A DNA stretch of 64,000 nt from Mycolicibacter heraklionensis (GTDB lineage: Bacteria; Actinomycetota; Actinomycetes; Mycobacteriales; Mycobacteriaceae): assembly GCF_001021505.1 (NCBI RefSeq), contig NZ_LDPO01000003.1, forward strand, positions 124,001-188,000, given 5' to 3'. Shown in pieces: positions 1 to 9,000 of the stretch (position 1 is its first letter; each line of letters opens with the position of its first letter). A program made the position numbers and the translations under genes. Under the pieces are notes generated by a model. It was given only the letters and a program-made list of their open reading frames with translations, searched no databases and was not told the origin of the DNA.

Positions 1-343
1 CCAGGATCTCGTTGTGCGCCGCGGCGATCGCCGAGCCCAGATGCCGGTCCGGCATGACGCCACGGGTCATCGGGTGCAGCACCGCCACGTCGACCCCGCG
101 TTCGGTGAACAGGTGCTGGGCGACCACCTCGGGGTCCGACCCCGGGTATCGGCGCTGCGGGCCGTCGGTGCCGGGCGCGTATTCACCGCCCGGCGCGCCG
201 TACCAGTCCATCTCGTAGTCCGGGAAGCCACGGCTCTTGAACGGCTCTCGCATGAAGCTGCGCAAATCCTTGTTGGATGCCGCGAAGATGTGCACGCTGG
301 CGTCGATCACGGGCGTGCGGGCGCCGTCCGGGTGTTCGATCAT
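1..343 (-). CDS. Amidohydrolase-family protein, N-terminal part (cut by window edge)
   Basis: The first ~114 residues are present and the gene runs off the left edge. The ATG at 343 opens MIEHPDGARTPVIDASVHIF, where the D-A-S-V-H stretch sits at the place of the N-terminal beta-strand metal motif of amidohydrolase_2 (TIM-barrel) enzymes. Later stretches (YPGSDPEVVAQHLF, VDVAVLHPMTRG) are typical of this family, which is repeated at 37573 and 54978. In mycobacterial catabolic clusters such proteins often act as hydrolases or decarboxylases; the reaction here is unknown. It is divergent from the acyl-CoA dehydrogenase at 612, and a GAGAAT-type site (445-461) lies upstream of its start. Confidence 0.7.
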   Translation of the reverse strand, partial: MIEHPDGARTPVIDASVHIFAASNKDLRSFMREPFKSRGFPDYEMDWYGAPGGEYAPGTDGPQRRYPGSDPEVVAQHLFTERGVDVAVLHPMTRGVMPDRHLGSAIAAAHNEIL

Positions 344-444
344 CCACGCCGCCCTTCGTCGTACCGCCCGCCGGGCACGGTGCTGCAGTCACCGTGTCGC
401 CCGGCCCCCCGGTGGAACCATTGTATAGCTGTATTCTTTGCACG

Positions 445-461
445 CAAGAACAAGATTCTCA
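445..461. promoter_or_regulatory. Candidate operator, degenerate GAGAAT-N3-ATTCTC
   Basis: CAAGAACAAGATTCTCA has one intact half (ATTCTCA) and a 4/7 partner with the same 3 bp spacer as the better sites. Spacer and right half match those of the perfect site at 54939. It sits upstream of the leftward amidohydrolase. Confidence 0.45.
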
Positions 462-568
462 TTCCGGCGCTCAACGGTCGACGGGCAGGGGTCGCGCGGC
501 GGGGCGATCAATCCGTCGTTACGCAGCGGCGACAAGGTATCTCAAGGCGAGATCGTTACATCCGTTAG

Positions 569-585
569 CGAGAATGTTATTCTCG
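569..585. promoter_or_regulatory. Operator palindrome CGAGAAT-GTT-ATTCTCG
   Basis: A perfect inverted repeat with 7 bp arms and a 3 bp spacer, 26 bp before the ATG at 612. It is one of the two best members of the recurring YGAGAAT-N3-ATTCTCR family. Its position near the start suggests repression of the acyl-CoA dehydrogenase operon. Confidence 0.7.
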
Positions 586-611
586 ATCGGCGCTTGGGAG
601 AGGTGGCTGCA

Positions 612-1619
612 ATGCTCTTGGAGTTCGACGACGATCAGCGGCTATGGCAGGGCACGGTACGCGATGTGGTGGGCAAACAGTGTTCGCCGTCGCTGGTGCG
701 CAGTGTCGCCGAGGGCGAGGCGGACGGCGCTGTCGACGCCCTCTGGAAGGTCTACGTGGACCTGGGCTGGACCGAGCTGCACCAACCGGACACCGCGGTA
801 GAGCTGGCGATCGTCCTGGAAGAACTGGGCCGCGCCACCGACCCCACGCCGTTCCTGGCGACCATGACCCAGTTCGCTCCGCTGGTCGGGGACCGCCACA
901 ACCCCGACGGTTCCACCGGTGCGGCGGTCTTCAGCGGGGTGAGCGCACACCGTAACGCCGGCGGCTGGGTACTCGACGGAACCGCTCTGCACGTGCTGGA
1001 TGGGGATCGCGCCGATCGGTTGGCGGTGGTCACCGCGGCGGGCGTGTTCGTGGTCGACGCCGGCGCGGTGACGACTCGCAAGTCGGCCGTCTTTGACCCG
1101 ACGTTGCATGTCAGCGACGTGTCCTTCGCCGGAGTCGAGGTGCCCGACAGCGCCCGGATCCGGGTCGATGTCGAGCGGGCCCGCCACGTCGCGCTCAGCG
1201 GAATGGCGATGACGATGGTCGGCGCCTGCCAGCGCATTCTCGATCTGGCGCTGGAGCATGTCCGCAGCCGGCATCAGTTCGGGGTCCCGATTGGGTCCTT
1301 CCAGGCTGTCCAGCACAAGGCCGCAGACATGCACGTGGCGATCGAACGCGCCCGGGCGCTGGCCTATTTCGCCGCGCTGACGATCGCGGTCGATGACCCG
1401 CGGCGGCGGATGGCGTCCGCCATGGCCAAGGCTGCGGCCGGGGAATGCCAGTCGGTGGTCTTCCGGCACGGGCTGCAACTGTTCGGTGCGATGGGATTCA
1501 CCTGGGAGAACGACCTGCAGTTCGCGCTGAAGCGGGCCAAGGCCGGTGAACTGATGTTGGGTGGTGCCGCGCAGCACCGCGCCGCGATCGCCGAGGAATA
1601 CCTTGCAGCTCGCATTTGA
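612..1619 (+). CDS. Acyl-CoA dehydrogenase, smaller subunit type
   Basis: A 335-residue protein of the acyl-CoA dehydrogenase fold. The C-terminal part (HVRSRHQFGVPIGSFQAVQH, MGFTWENDLQFALKRAKAGE) is the typical FAD-binding helical domain of the shorter FadE subunits. I chose the ATG at 612 because GGGAGAGG lies just upstream; an in-frame TTG at 438 would run through the operator region. The stop overlaps the start of the next acyl-CoA dehydrogenase by 17 bp, as in the heteromeric alpha2beta2 enzymes known from mycobacterial steroid side-chain and ring degradation. It probably forms one flavoenzyme with its neighbour; the substrate is unknown. Confidence 0.88.
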   Translation: MLLEFDDDQRLWQGTVRDVVGKQCSPSLVRSVAEGEADGAVDALWKVYVDLGWTELHQPDTAVELAIVLEELGRATDPTPFLATMTQFAPLVGDRHNPDGSTGAAVFSGVSAHRNAGGWVLDGTALHVLDGDRADRLAVVTAAGVFVVDAGAVTTRKSAVFDPTLHVSDVSFAGVEVPDSARIRVDVERARHVALSGMAMTMVGACQRILDLALEHVRSRHQFGVPIGSFQAVQHKAADMHVAIERARALAYFAALTIAVDDPRRRMASAMAKAAAGECQSVVFRHGLQLFGAMGFTWENDLQFALKRAKAGELMLGGAAQHRAAIAEEYLAARI

Positions 1620-2787
1620 CGCGCAAGTCGAGGAATTCCGCGCCGAGTTCGCGGCCTTCCTCGACGCCAACCTGCCCGCCGAGGCCGACACGCTCGAGCG
1701 GCCACGTTCGGTGTCGCACATGCCGGGGTGGGCGCGCCGCTGGCAGCGATTGCTGTTCGACAACGGTTGGTTGTTGCCCGGCAACCCCCCGGAGTTCGGT
1801 GGCCGCAACGCCACCCTGCTGCAGCAGTTCGTGCATCTGGAGGAGCTGTGCCGCCGCCGCATTTATCACAGCTTCAATCCACAGGGTGTGAATATCATTG
1901 CGGCATCGTTGCTTTCGTTTGGCAGTGACGAGCAGAAGCGGCGCTGGGCGGTGCCGATTCTGCGCGCTGAGATCACCGCGTCACTGGGCATGAGCGAACC
2001 GAGCGCCGGATCGGACCTGGCGTCGTTGCGGACCAGGGCGGTACGCGACGGTATAGAAGGGGACGATTTCATTGTCAACGGCCAGAAGGTGTGGACCTCG
2101 GGCGCGCACGACGCCGACGTGCTGCTGACGTTCGTCCGCACCGATCCCGACGCGCCCAAACACAAGGGCATCAGTGTGTTGGTCATCCCCACCGACACCC
2201 CGGGGGTGGTGCGTCGTCCGTTCCCCACCATCTGCGGGATCGAGGACCAGGACTTCAACGAGGTCTTCTTCACCGATGTGCGCGTGCCGGGGGAGAACCT
2301 GGTCGGTCCGCTGCACGGTGGCTGGCGGGTGGCCAATGGATCGCTGGGCCACGAACGCACCATGATGTGGCTGGGTTTCGCCGACCGGTTGGACAACATC
2401 ATCGCCGACTTCCACCCCGAGGGCGCGCTCGAACGTGACCGATTTGCCACGGCGGTCATGGACTACCAGGCGCTGCGCCTGCTGGGGTCGGCGGCGCTGG
2501 CGCGGGCGGCGCGCGGCCAGGAGGACGTGGCCGCACTGTCGGTGCTCAAGCTGCTCGGCTCCGAGGCCGAGATGTTCGCCTCCGGTCACGCGCTGGATGC
2601 GGCCGGGATCGACGGGCTCGTGCATCCGGCGAATTCGGGACCGTACGCGCCGATGAACCTCGACAGCTACTTCGCCAGCTGGTTCGAGCGGCACGCCCGC
2701 AGCTTCTCAGGCACCATCGCCGGGGGCACCTCGGAGATTCACCGCAACATCATCGCCCAGCAGGGGCTGGGTTTGCCCCGGGGCTGA
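1603..2787 (+). CDS. Acyl-CoA dehydrogenase, full-length subunit type
   Basis: A 394-residue acyl-CoA dehydrogenase. The N-terminal helical part includes AFLDANLPAEADTLERPRSV, the middle strand domain has SLGMSEPSAGSDLASL and the C-terminus ends TIAGGTSEIHRNIIAQQGLG, the conserved FadE tail. The TTG at 1603, preceded by GAGGAATACC, gives the usual start and an overlap with the upstream gene. Together with 612-1619 it makes an alpha/beta pair, the pattern of the ChsE-type dehydrogenases for large substrates. It oxidises an acyl-CoA to the 2,3-enoyl-CoA with FAD. It is convergent with the P450 gene, with only 8 bp between stops. Confidence 0.9.
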   Translation: MQLAFDAQVEEFRAEFAAFLDANLPAEADTLERPRSVSHMPGWARRWQRLLFDNGWLLPGNPPEFGGRNATLLQQFVHLEELCRRRIYHSFNPQGVNIIAASLLSFGSDEQKRRWAVPILRAEITASLGMSEPSAGSDLASLRTRAVRDGIEGDDFIVNGQKVWTSGAHDADVLLTFVRTDPDAPKHKGISVLVIPTDTPGVVRRPFPTICGIEDQDFNEVFFTDVRVPGENLVGPLHGGWRVANGSLGHERTMMWLGFADRLDNIIADFHPEGALERDRFATAVMDYQALRLLGSAALARAARGQEDVAALSVLKLLGSEAEMFASGHALDAAGIDGLVHPANSGPYAPMNLDSYFASWFERHARSFSGTIAGGTSEIHRNIIAQQGLGLPRG

Positions 2788-2795
2788 CGCAGCGC

Positions 2796-4199
2796 TCAGT
2801 CGATGACGACCATTTCCTTGCGCTCGGTGATCGGGCGTGCGCACTCCTGCTCGTCGCAGATCCGCTGCAGCTTCTCCAGCGTCTCGTCCAGGCCCGGCCC
2901 GAGCCGCTTACCCGGCGTGAAGGTCGCCGGCAGGTTGCGCATGCCCTGGATGACACCGATGGTGTCGTAATGCACCGCCCCTTCGGGGTCGCACTGGTAG
3001 TCGGGCATCCGGTCGAGCACCGCGGTCAGCATCGACTTGAAAACCGTGCGCGCGACATTGGACCCGATGCAGCGGTGTACGCCCAGACCGAAGCTGAAGT
3101 GCCGGTTGCCTTTACGGTCCAGGATGATCCGGTTCGGGTCTTCGAAGATCGCGGGATCGCGGTTGGCCATCGCCCAGGACAGCCACAGCCGCTCGAACTG
3201 TTTGAACTGCTGCCCCGCTACCTCGACATCCTCGGCGAAGGTCCGGCCATCGCCCGGTGCCGGCGTGAAGAACCGCAGGAATTCCTCGGTCGCCGGGTCC
3301 AGCAGCGTGGCGCGTTCATTGCTGAGCCGGGTGCGCTCGGACGGGTGCTGGCCGAGCCATTCCAGCGCGTGTGCGGTCAGCGCCGTGGTGGTGTCGAACC
3401 CCCCGCCGATGACCAGGCCCAAGTTGCCCAGGATCTCGATGTCGGGCGCCGGCTCACCGTCGATGCGGAACTGCATTAGCGCGTTGACCAGGCCGGGGCG
3501 CGGGTTCTCCCGGATCTCCATCATGTTGTTGATGATGTCGATGCCCATTTCGCGGTGCTGCTCGTTGATCTTTTCGCGGTCGGGCGAGTGCTCGGGGGTG
3601 TACACCGAGGCGTGCGTGGGCTCGCTGTAGACGTTCCACTTCTTGAGTTCGATGCCCATCATGGCGAGGGTGAACACCGCGGGCACCACATTGGCCAGAT
3701 GCTCGACAAAGTCGATGTGGCCCGACTCGATGTGCTCATCGAGTGCGGCACGGGTGATCTCGTCCACGAACGGCACCCAGCGCTTGATGGCCGCGGGGGA
3801 CAGGTAGGGGTTCAGTGCACCGCGGTAGAGGCTGTGCTCCGGCTCGTCCATCTCGAGGATGCCGCCGCGCACCACCGTCGCACGGCTGGCCTTGGGGATG
3901 GTGATGCCCTGGAAAGGCGTTTCGCCGGTGATGTCGTGGTGGTTCGAGACGACGGGGCAGCGGGCCAGTTCGAAGACGTGCTTGCTGTCGGCGGCCACCC
4001 AGTGCCCGTTGTATGTGGGGCTCCACGCCATCGGGCACTTGGCCTGCATCTCGGTGGTGATCTCTTCGAACTGATCGCGGTACTCCGGGGTGTGCCGGTC
4101 GAAGTAGAAGGTGTTCTTCTTACGATCGTCGGATGCATCGTCTTGGCCGGTCGCGGCCAGGGAATCGTTGACGCTCAAGGAATCCTCCTCCCTGTTCAT
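2796..4199 (-). CDS. Cytochrome P450
   Basis: A soluble bacterial P450 of about 467 residues. The I-helix threonine region is GGGFDTTTALTAH, the ExxR is EEFLRFF and the heme loop is FSFGLGVHRCIG with the cysteine near residue 377. It follows a [3Fe-4S] ferredoxin gene with a 4 bp stop/start overlap, so the two are translated together and the ferredoxin is the likely electron donor. The ATG at 4199 is used here, but a TTG at 4178 has a better-placed GGAGGAGGA and may be the true start. It probably hydroxylates the hydrophobic substrate handled by the neighbouring SDRs. The subfamily cannot be assigned by eye. Confidence 0.93.
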   Translation of the reverse strand: MNREEDSLSVNDSLAATGQDDASDDRKKNTFYFDRHTPEYRDQFEEITTEMQAKCPMAWSPTYNGHWVAADSKHVFELARCPVVSNHHDITGETPFQGITIPKASRATVVRGGILEMDEPEHSLYRGALNPYLSPAAIKRWVPFVDEITRAALDEHIESGHIDFVEHLANVVPAVFTLAMMGIELKKWNVYSEPTHASVYTPEHSPDREKINEQHREMGIDIINNMMEIRENPRPGLVNALMQFRIDGEPAPDIEILGNLGLVIGGGFDTTTALTAHALEWLGQHPSERTRLSNERATLLDPATEEFLRFFTPAPGDGRTFAEDVEVAGQQFKQFERLWLSWAMANRDPAIFEDPNRIILDRKGNRHFSFGLGVHRCIGSNVARTVFKSMLTAVLDRMPDYQCDPEGAVHYDTIGVIQGMRNLPATFTPGKRLGPGLDETLEKLQRICDEQECARPITERKEMVVID

Positions 4200-4390
4200 T
4201 CCTCGATGAGAATGGCTTGTTCGGGGCAGGAGTGTGCGGCCTCGCGCACGGCATCCTGCTGATCGGCGGGAACCACTTCGGACACCGGCGACGAAGTGCC
4301 GTCAATGTCGTTGAGCACGAAGGAATCGGGCGCGATCATCGCGCACAGCGTGTGCCCTTGGCAGCGCTGTCCGTCGACGGAAACCTTCAT
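4196..4390 (-). CDS. [3Fe-4S]-type ferredoxin with CxxHxxC motif
   Basis: A 64-residue P450-partner ferredoxin. Cluster residues are Cys10, Cys16 and Cys55 (followed by Pro), with His13 where a fourth cysteine would stand in a [4Fe-4S] protein. Such His-containing variants are known beside mycobacterial P450 genes. The start ATG at 4390 has AAAGGAG upstream. It overlaps the P450 gene by 4 bp and probably passes electrons to it. Compare the serine-type ferredoxin at 36110. Confidence 0.9.
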   Translation of the reverse strand: MKVSVDGQRCQGHTLCAMIAPDSFVLNDIDGTSSPVSEVVPADQQDAVREAAHSCPEQAILIEE

Positions 4391-4453
4391 GTTCTCGCTC
4401 CTTTCAACCGATTTCGGTGCGCTGCATCACGCCCGGCGAAACCACGGGCGCCA

Positions 4454-5314
4454 TCAGACGTGGTAGTCGTACCACTTGAGGTAGCCACCGGCGTCGACCC
4501 GCAGCTGCATGCCCGTGACGTAGCGGGCCTCCTCAGAGGCGAGCCACAGCACCGCGTTGGAGATGTCCTCGGGTTCGATGAACGGCACCTTCATCGCCTG
4601 CTGGACATAGAAGACCGGTTCGGCATCGGCACGGGTCGGATGCTCGAGGTCGGGCCGGAAGGAGCGGTACATCGGCTCGCTCTGCAACATGTCGGTGTTG
4701 CAGTTGGTCGGGTGAATGACGTTGGCGCGGATGCCGCGTACCGCCAACTCCGTTGCGAGGTCGTGCACGTACTGCGCGATCAGCCGCTTGGAGGTCATGT
4801 AGGCCATCCCGCCCGGGTCGCCGCCCGGGTTGGCCTTCTGGTGGGCGTCCATCAACGCCGCTGCCGAGGAGGTGGCGATGATCGAGGCTCCCTCGGACAG
4901 GTGGGGCAGCGCGACCTGAATGCCGTTGATGGTTCCGACCAGGTTGGTGTTGATGACGTCGGTCCAGGCCTGCAGCGGTGGGTTGCCTTTCATGCCCGCC
5001 ACACCCGCCTGCGCGACGACGATGTCGAGCTTGCCGAACTCGGCGAGACCGGCGTCGAGCGCGGCCTTGAGCGCCGCCGCGTCCCGCACGTCGGCCTGCG
5101 CGGTGACGATGCCGCGCCCGGTTTTCTCGACCAGCTTGGCGGTCTCCTCGAGGTCCTCGGGCCGCGCCATCGGGTAGCCGATCGTCTCGATGTCCTGGCA
5201 CAGGTCGACGGCGATGATGTCGGCGCCTTCCTCGGCCAGTCGCAGCGCGTGGCTGCGGCCCTGGCCGCGGGCTGCCCCCGTGATGAATGCGACCTTTCCG
5301 GCAACGCGTCCCAC
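4454..5314 (-). CDS. Mycofactocin-coupled SDR family oxidoreductase
   Basis: A 286-residue short-chain dehydrogenase. The NAD motif is TGAARGQGRSHA, with the RGQGRSHA form typical of the mycofactocin-coupled family, whose bound NAD is re-oxidised through mycofactocin. Family-typical insertions are present (DLCQDIETIGYPMARPEDL; HPTNCNTDMLQSEPMYRSF). The catalytic region has SSAAAL and Y-M-T-S-K. The GTG start at 5314 has AAAGGAAC upstream. It is in the P450/ferredoxin gene group, suggesting oxidation of an alcohol made by the P450. Confidence 0.9.
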   Translation of the reverse strand: MGRVAGKVAFITGAARGQGRSHALRLAEEGADIIAVDLCQDIETIGYPMARPEDLEETAKLVEKTGRGIVTAQADVRDAAALKAALDAGLAEFGKLDIVVAQAGVAGMKGNPPLQAWTDVINTNLVGTINGIQVALPHLSEGASIIATSSAAALMDAHQKANPGGDPGGMAYMTSKRLIAQYVHDLATELAVRGIRANVIHPTNCNTDMLQSEPMYRSFRPDLEHPTRADAEPVFYVQQAMKVPFIEPEDISNAVLWLASEEARYVTGMQLRVDAGGYLKWYDYHV

Positions 5315-5353
5315 AGCGGTTCCTTTCTTAGTGCTCGATTGGTGTGGCGAGTG

Positions 5354-6076
5354 TCAGGTGTTCCGGCCGCCGTTGACGCCCAGGATCTGCCCGGTGATGT
5401 AGCCGGCCTCCTCGGACGCCAGGAACGCGCAGGCCGCCGCGATGTCTTCGGGCTTACCCATGCGGCGCACGGGGGTCTTGGCGATGTTGTCCTCGATGTT
5501 GCCGAGGAACCCTTGACGATCGGCGTTGCGCAGCATCGGGGTGTCGATGAAGCCCGGTGGCACGGCGTTGACCGTGATACCGCTCGGGCCGTACTCCAGT
5601 GCCAGGGTTTTGGTGAGTCCGTTCACCGCGGACTTGGCCGCAACATAGTGCGCCATATAGGGAGTACCGGAGTGCGTGCTCGACGAGGAGATGTTGATGA
5701 TGCGGCCCCAGCCGGCTTCGATCATGTCCGGCAGCACCGCCTGAATGGTGTGGAAGACACCGTTGAGGTTGATGTCGATGATCTGCTGCCAGTCTTCGAA
5801 GCTGATGTGGCTGAACTTCTTGAAGCCGTCTTTGCCGGCGGCGTTGACCAGGATGGTGACCGGCCCCAGCCGTTCGCGGATCTGCGACAGCGCGGCGTCG
5901 ATCTGTGCGCGATCGGTCACGTCGGCGGCGAAGGCCAGATCCTGACCGCCGTCGGGTTTGAGATCGATGATGGCCACCCGGTGGCCGTCGGCGCGCAAGC
6001 GGTTCGCGACTGCCGCGCCGATGCCCGAGGCGCCCCCGGTCACGACAGCAGTTCGTACGAGGCCCGTCTCGGTCAC
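5354..6076 (-). CDS. SDR family oxidoreductase (3-oxoacyl-reductase/FabG-like)
   Basis: A 240-residue classical SDR with TGGASGIGAAVA near the N-terminus, NAAG, catalytic S-S-S...Y-V-A-A-K and a C-terminal GYITGQILGVNGGRNT. The GTG at 6076 is preferred because AAAGGAG lies 9 bp upstream; a longer reading to 6133 would run through the operator. Likely oxidises or reduces a hydroxyl/keto pair on an acyl-CoA or cyclic intermediate. It is first in the leftward group (SDR, SDR, ferredoxin, P450) and divergent from the aldehyde dehydrogenase at 6296. Confidence 0.9.
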   Translation of the reverse strand: MTETGLVRTAVVTGGASGIGAAVANRLRADGHRVAIIDLKPDGGQDLAFAADVTDRAQIDAALSQIRERLGPVTILVNAAGKDGFKKFSHISFEDWQQIIDINLNGVFHTIQAVLPDMIEAGWGRIINISSSSTHSGTPYMAHYVAAKSAVNGLTKTLALEYGPSGITVNAVPPGFIDTPMLRNADRQGFLGNIEDNIAKTPVRRMGKPEDIAAACAFLASEEAGYITGQILGVNGGRNT

Positions 6077-6098
6077 AAAGAATCTCCTTTCCGAGCAT

Positions 6099-6115
6099 TG
6101 AGAATCGTACTCTCG
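6099..6115. promoter_or_regulatory. Candidate operator TGAGAAT-CGT-ACTCTCG
   Basis: An imperfect palindrome (5 of 7 arm pairs) with the 3 bp spacer of the recurring GAGAAT family, 22 bp upstream of the SDR start at 6076 on the minus strand. It lies in the divergent promoter region shared with the aldehyde dehydrogenase. Confidence 0.6.
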
Positions 6116-6263
6116 CACAACTGTTTCTGGCAAGGCGCGTTCGGACCGCCTCCCAGCAGCGAAAATGCCGCAGCCGCATTAACTCCTGTCGTAGAAGTGC
6201 AGGCCGCAAGGCTTTTCATGCACTCTTGAGTTCTCACATGCGAGATGTATGATTCGCCGCAGA

Positions 6264-6280
6264 TGAGAATCTAGTTACCC
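6264..6280. promoter_or_regulatory. GAGAAT half-site near the aldehyde dehydrogenase start
   Basis: TGAGAATCTAGTTACCC has one intact TGAGAAT half and no good partner half. It is 15 bp before the ATG at 6296. It is listed because the other side of the same intergenic region carries a fuller site. Confidence 0.3.
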
Positions 6281-6295
6281 CGCCGGGAGGCTTGG

Positions 6296-7798
6296 ATGCA
6301 TGCGCAGGACACGGCAGAGACCATCACCGATGGCTCCGCAGGGGGGACTGTCGCCCGGCGACTGCTGATCAACGGTGAGCTGGTGGGTGCCGACAAGACG
6401 TACCCGTCGCTCAACCCGGCCACCGGAGAAATCCTGGGATACGCCCCGGAAGCCAGTGTCGAGCAGGCGACCGCCGCCGTCGCCGCGGCGCGACGGGCCT
6501 TCGACGCGGGCGAGTGGGCCACCAACACCGAACTGCGAGTCCGCTGCCTGGACCAGCTGCACCGTGCGCTCGTCGAGCACCGTGACGAATTCGCCGCGCT
6601 CACCATCGCCGAGGTCGGCGCCACCGCGGCACTGACCCAGGGTGCGCAGCTCGACGGGCCGATCGCGATCGTGCGCTACTACGCCGATCTGCTCAAGGAC
6701 TATCCGATGACCGAAGACCTCGGCAACGTCGAGAGTCGCGGGATGCAGCACCACCGCTGGGTGGAGAAGGAAGCCGCCGGCGTCGTCGCCGCGATCATCG
6801 CCTACAACTACCCCAACCAGCTGGCCCTGGCGAAGCTCGCCCCGGCGCTGGCCGCCGGGTGCACCATCGTGCTCAAGGCCGCGCCCGACACCCCGCTGGT
6901 CACGCTGACCCTCGGTGAGCTGATCGCCAACCACACCGACATCCCGCCCGGCGTGGTCAACGTGCTCAGCTCCTCGGACCCCGCGGTCGGTGCCGCGCTG
7001 ACCACCGACCCGGACGTGGACATGGTCACCTTCACCGGCTCCACCCCGACCGGGCGGGCGATCATGGCCGCCGCCAGCGGGACGCTCAAGCGGGTCTTCC
7101 TGGAGTTGGGCGGCAAGTCCGCGGCGATCGTCCTCGACGACGCCGACTTCAACATGGCCGCGGTGTTCGCCGCGTTCTCGATGGTCACCCACGCCGGCCA
7201 GGGCTGCGCGCTGACGTCGCGGCTGCTGGTGCCCAAGCGTCATCACGACGAGATCGTCGAGATGATCAAGACCAACTTCTCCCACGTGCGCTACGGAGAC
7301 CCGACCGACCCCACGACCTACATGGGCCCGCTGATCAGCGCCAAGCAGCGCGACAAGGTCGACGCCATGGTGCAGCGCGCGGTGGCCGCCGGCGCCACCC
7401 TGGTGACTGGCGGCGAGAAGGTCGATCCCGGATTCTTCTACACCCCAACGCTGTTGACCAATGTTGACCCCGACAGCGAGATCGCCCAGGAGGAAGTCTT
7501 CGGACCGGTCCTGACGGTGATCGGCTATGACGACGACGACGATGCGGTCCGGATCGCCAACAACTCGATCTACGGACTGTCCGGTGCGGTCTTCGGTAGC
7601 CAGGACCGTGCGGTGGCGCTGGCCCGCCGGATCCGGACCGGAACGTTCTCGATCAACGGCGGCAACTACTTCAGCCCGGACGCGCCGTTCGGGGGATACA
7701 AGCAGTCCGGCATCGGCCGCGAGATGGGCGTCGCCGGACTCGAGGAATTTCTGGAGAGCAAGACGTTCGCCGTGCCGGTCGCCGGAGCCGCTGGATGA
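6296..7798 (+). CDS. Aldehyde dehydrogenase family protein
   Basis: A 500-residue NAD(P)-dependent aldehyde dehydrogenase of normal length. The catalytic glutamate is in LELGGKSA (about residue 271) and the nucleophile cysteine in HAGQGCALTSR (about residue 304). The C-terminal PFGGYKQSGIGREMG motif is intact. The ATG at 6296 has GGGAGG upstream. It oxidises an aldehyde to a carboxylate, fitting the P450 and alcohol dehydrogenases on the opposite strand. It overlaps the CoA-transferase start by 4 bp, so the acid may be handed to CoA activation. Confidence 0.94.
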   Translation: MHAQDTAETITDGSAGGTVARRLLINGELVGADKTYPSLNPATGEILGYAPEASVEQATAAVAAARRAFDAGEWATNTELRVRCLDQLHRALVEHRDEFAALTIAEVGATAALTQGAQLDGPIAIVRYYADLLKDYPMTEDLGNVESRGMQHHRWVEKEAAGVVAAIIAYNYPNQLALAKLAPALAAGCTIVLKAAPDTPLVTLTLGELIANHTDIPPGVVNVLSSSDPAVGAALTTDPDVDMVTFTGSTPTGRAIMAAASGTLKRVFLELGGKSAAIVLDDADFNMAAVFAAFSMVTHAGQGCALTSRLLVPKRHHDEIVEMIKTNFSHVRYGDPTDPTTYMGPLISAKQRDKVDAMVQRAVAAGATLVTGGEKVDPGFFYTPTLLTNVDPDSEIAQEEVFGPVLTVIGYDDDDDAVRIANNSIYGLSGAVFGSQDRAVALARRIRTGTFSINGGNYFSPDAPFGGYKQSGIGREMGVAGLEEFLESKTFAVPVAGAAG

Positions 7799-9000
7799 GG
7801 CCGCTCGAAGGCGTTCGCGTGCTGGAAGTCGCGATGTACGGGTTCGTTCCCTCTGCCGGTGCGGTGTTGGCGGAGTGGGGCGCCGAGGTCATCAAGGTCG
7901 AGCACGCGGTGACCGGCGACCCGCAGCGCGGGCTGCGCCAAACCGGCATGCTGCGGGTCGAGGGCGACCCGAACCCCAACATCGAACACGCCAACCGCGG
8001 CAAGCGCAGTATCGGTCTGGACGTCTCAACGCCCGAGGGTCACGAGGTGCTGCTCGAATTGGCAAAGCGCGCAGACGTTTTCCTGACCAGTTTCCTGCCC
8101 GGCCACCGCAAGAAGTTCGCCATGGACGTCGAGGACATCCGCGCGGTCAACCCGAAAGTCGTCTACGCGCGCGGCAGCGCGCTGGGGCCCCGCGGCATCG
8201 AATCGGAAAAGGGCGGCTACGACATGACCGCGTTCTGGTGCCGCGCCGGTACCGCCGCGACCATCACCCCGCCCGGTATCGAGGGCATGATCGGCCCGCC
8301 CGGACCCGCCTACGGCGACACCATCTCCGGAACCAATCTGGCCGGTGGTATCGCGGCCGCACTGTTCAAGCGCGAGCGCACCGGTGAGCCGTCGGTGGTG
8401 GACGTGTCCCTGCTGGGCAGTGGCCTGTGGGCCATGGGCCACACCGTCGCCCTGACCAGTCATCTGGGCGAGCGTCTGATCCAACAGCCGCCCGGTGTCC
8501 ATGGCTCGCCGATCAATCCGCTGGTTGGGGTTTACGCGACCGCCGATGAGCGTTACATCTCGTTTGTCATGATGCAGCCCACCAAGTTCTGGGCCGACGT
8601 GTGCAGGCACATGGAACTCGACGAGCACATCGACGATCCACGGTTCGCCACCGCGCAGTCGTTCGCCGAGCACACCCCGGCCGCCGTGGAGATCCTGCGC
8701 GCGGCAATGGCCAAGCGGACGCTGCCGGAGTGGAGCGAGCGCTTCGCCACTCTGGCCGGACCGTGGGCGCCGGTCCAGGACACCCTGCAGGCCGCTCAGG
8801 ACCCGCAGATCCGCGCCAACGAATACATCGTGCAGGCCGGTGAACTGGAGTTGGTGGCCAATCCGGTGCAGTTCGACGTGGCCGCCCCGGTGACCGGGCC
8901 GGCACCCGGATTCGCCGAGCAGACCGACGAGATCCTGGCCGAACTGGGACTGGACTGGGACCGGATCATCGAACTCAAGACCGTCGGCGCGGTCACCTAG
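7795..9000 (+). CDS. CaiB/BaiF (class III) CoA-transferase
   Basis: A 401-residue class III CoA-transferase. The N-terminus (RPLEGVRVLEVAMYGFVPSAGAVLAEWGAEVIKVEH, abbreviated here to its RVLEV and GAEVIKVE blocks) is characteristic, and the catalytic aspartate is probably the one in AYGDTISGTN (about residue 174), the place of the formyl-CoA transferase Asp. It moves CoA between carboxylic acids without ATP. It is translationally coupled to the aldehyde dehydrogenase. A two-domain relative is at 42059. Confidence 0.9.
   Translation: MRPLEGVRVLEVAMYGFVPSAGAVLAEWGAEVIKVEHAVTGDPQRGLRQTGMLRVEGDPNPNIEHANRGKRSIGLDVSTPEGHEVLLELAKRADVFLTSFLPGHRKKFAMDVEDIRAVNPKVVYARGSALGPRGIESEKGGYDMTAFWCRAGTAATITPPGIEGMIGPPGPAYGDTISGTNLAGGIAAALFKRERTGEPSVVDVSLLGSGLWAMGHTVALTSHLGERLIQQPPGVHGSPINPLVGVYATADERYISFVMMQPTKFWADVCRHMELDEHIDDPRFATAQSFAEHTPAAVEILRAAMAKRTLPEWSERFATLAGPWAPVQDTLQAAQDPQIRANEYIVQAGELELVANPVQFDVAAPVTGPAPGFAEQTDEILAELGLDWDRIIELKTVGAVT

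Larger units (their letters stand above)
344..611. other. Divergent intergenic control region
   Basis: This 268 bp non-coding gap separates the leftward amidohydrolase from the rightward acyl-CoA dehydrogenases. It is more AT-rich than its flanks. It holds a degenerate GAGAAT-type palindrome (445-461), a perfect one (569-585) and a smaller inverted repeat, ATCTC-AAGGC-GAGAT (539-553). No convincing small gene was seen. Confidence 0.6.

Noticed and set aside
539..553. A short inverted repeat ATCTC-AAGGC-GAGAT upstream of the acyl-CoA dehydrogenases.
   Set aside because: Short arms and not repeated elsewhere in the window; kept only as part of the intergenic description.
4217..6229. A very long plus-strand frame over the ferredoxin and SDR genes.
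   Set aside because: Its translation is low-complexity (Val/Gly/Arg/His-rich) and opposes three well-supported minus-strand genes.
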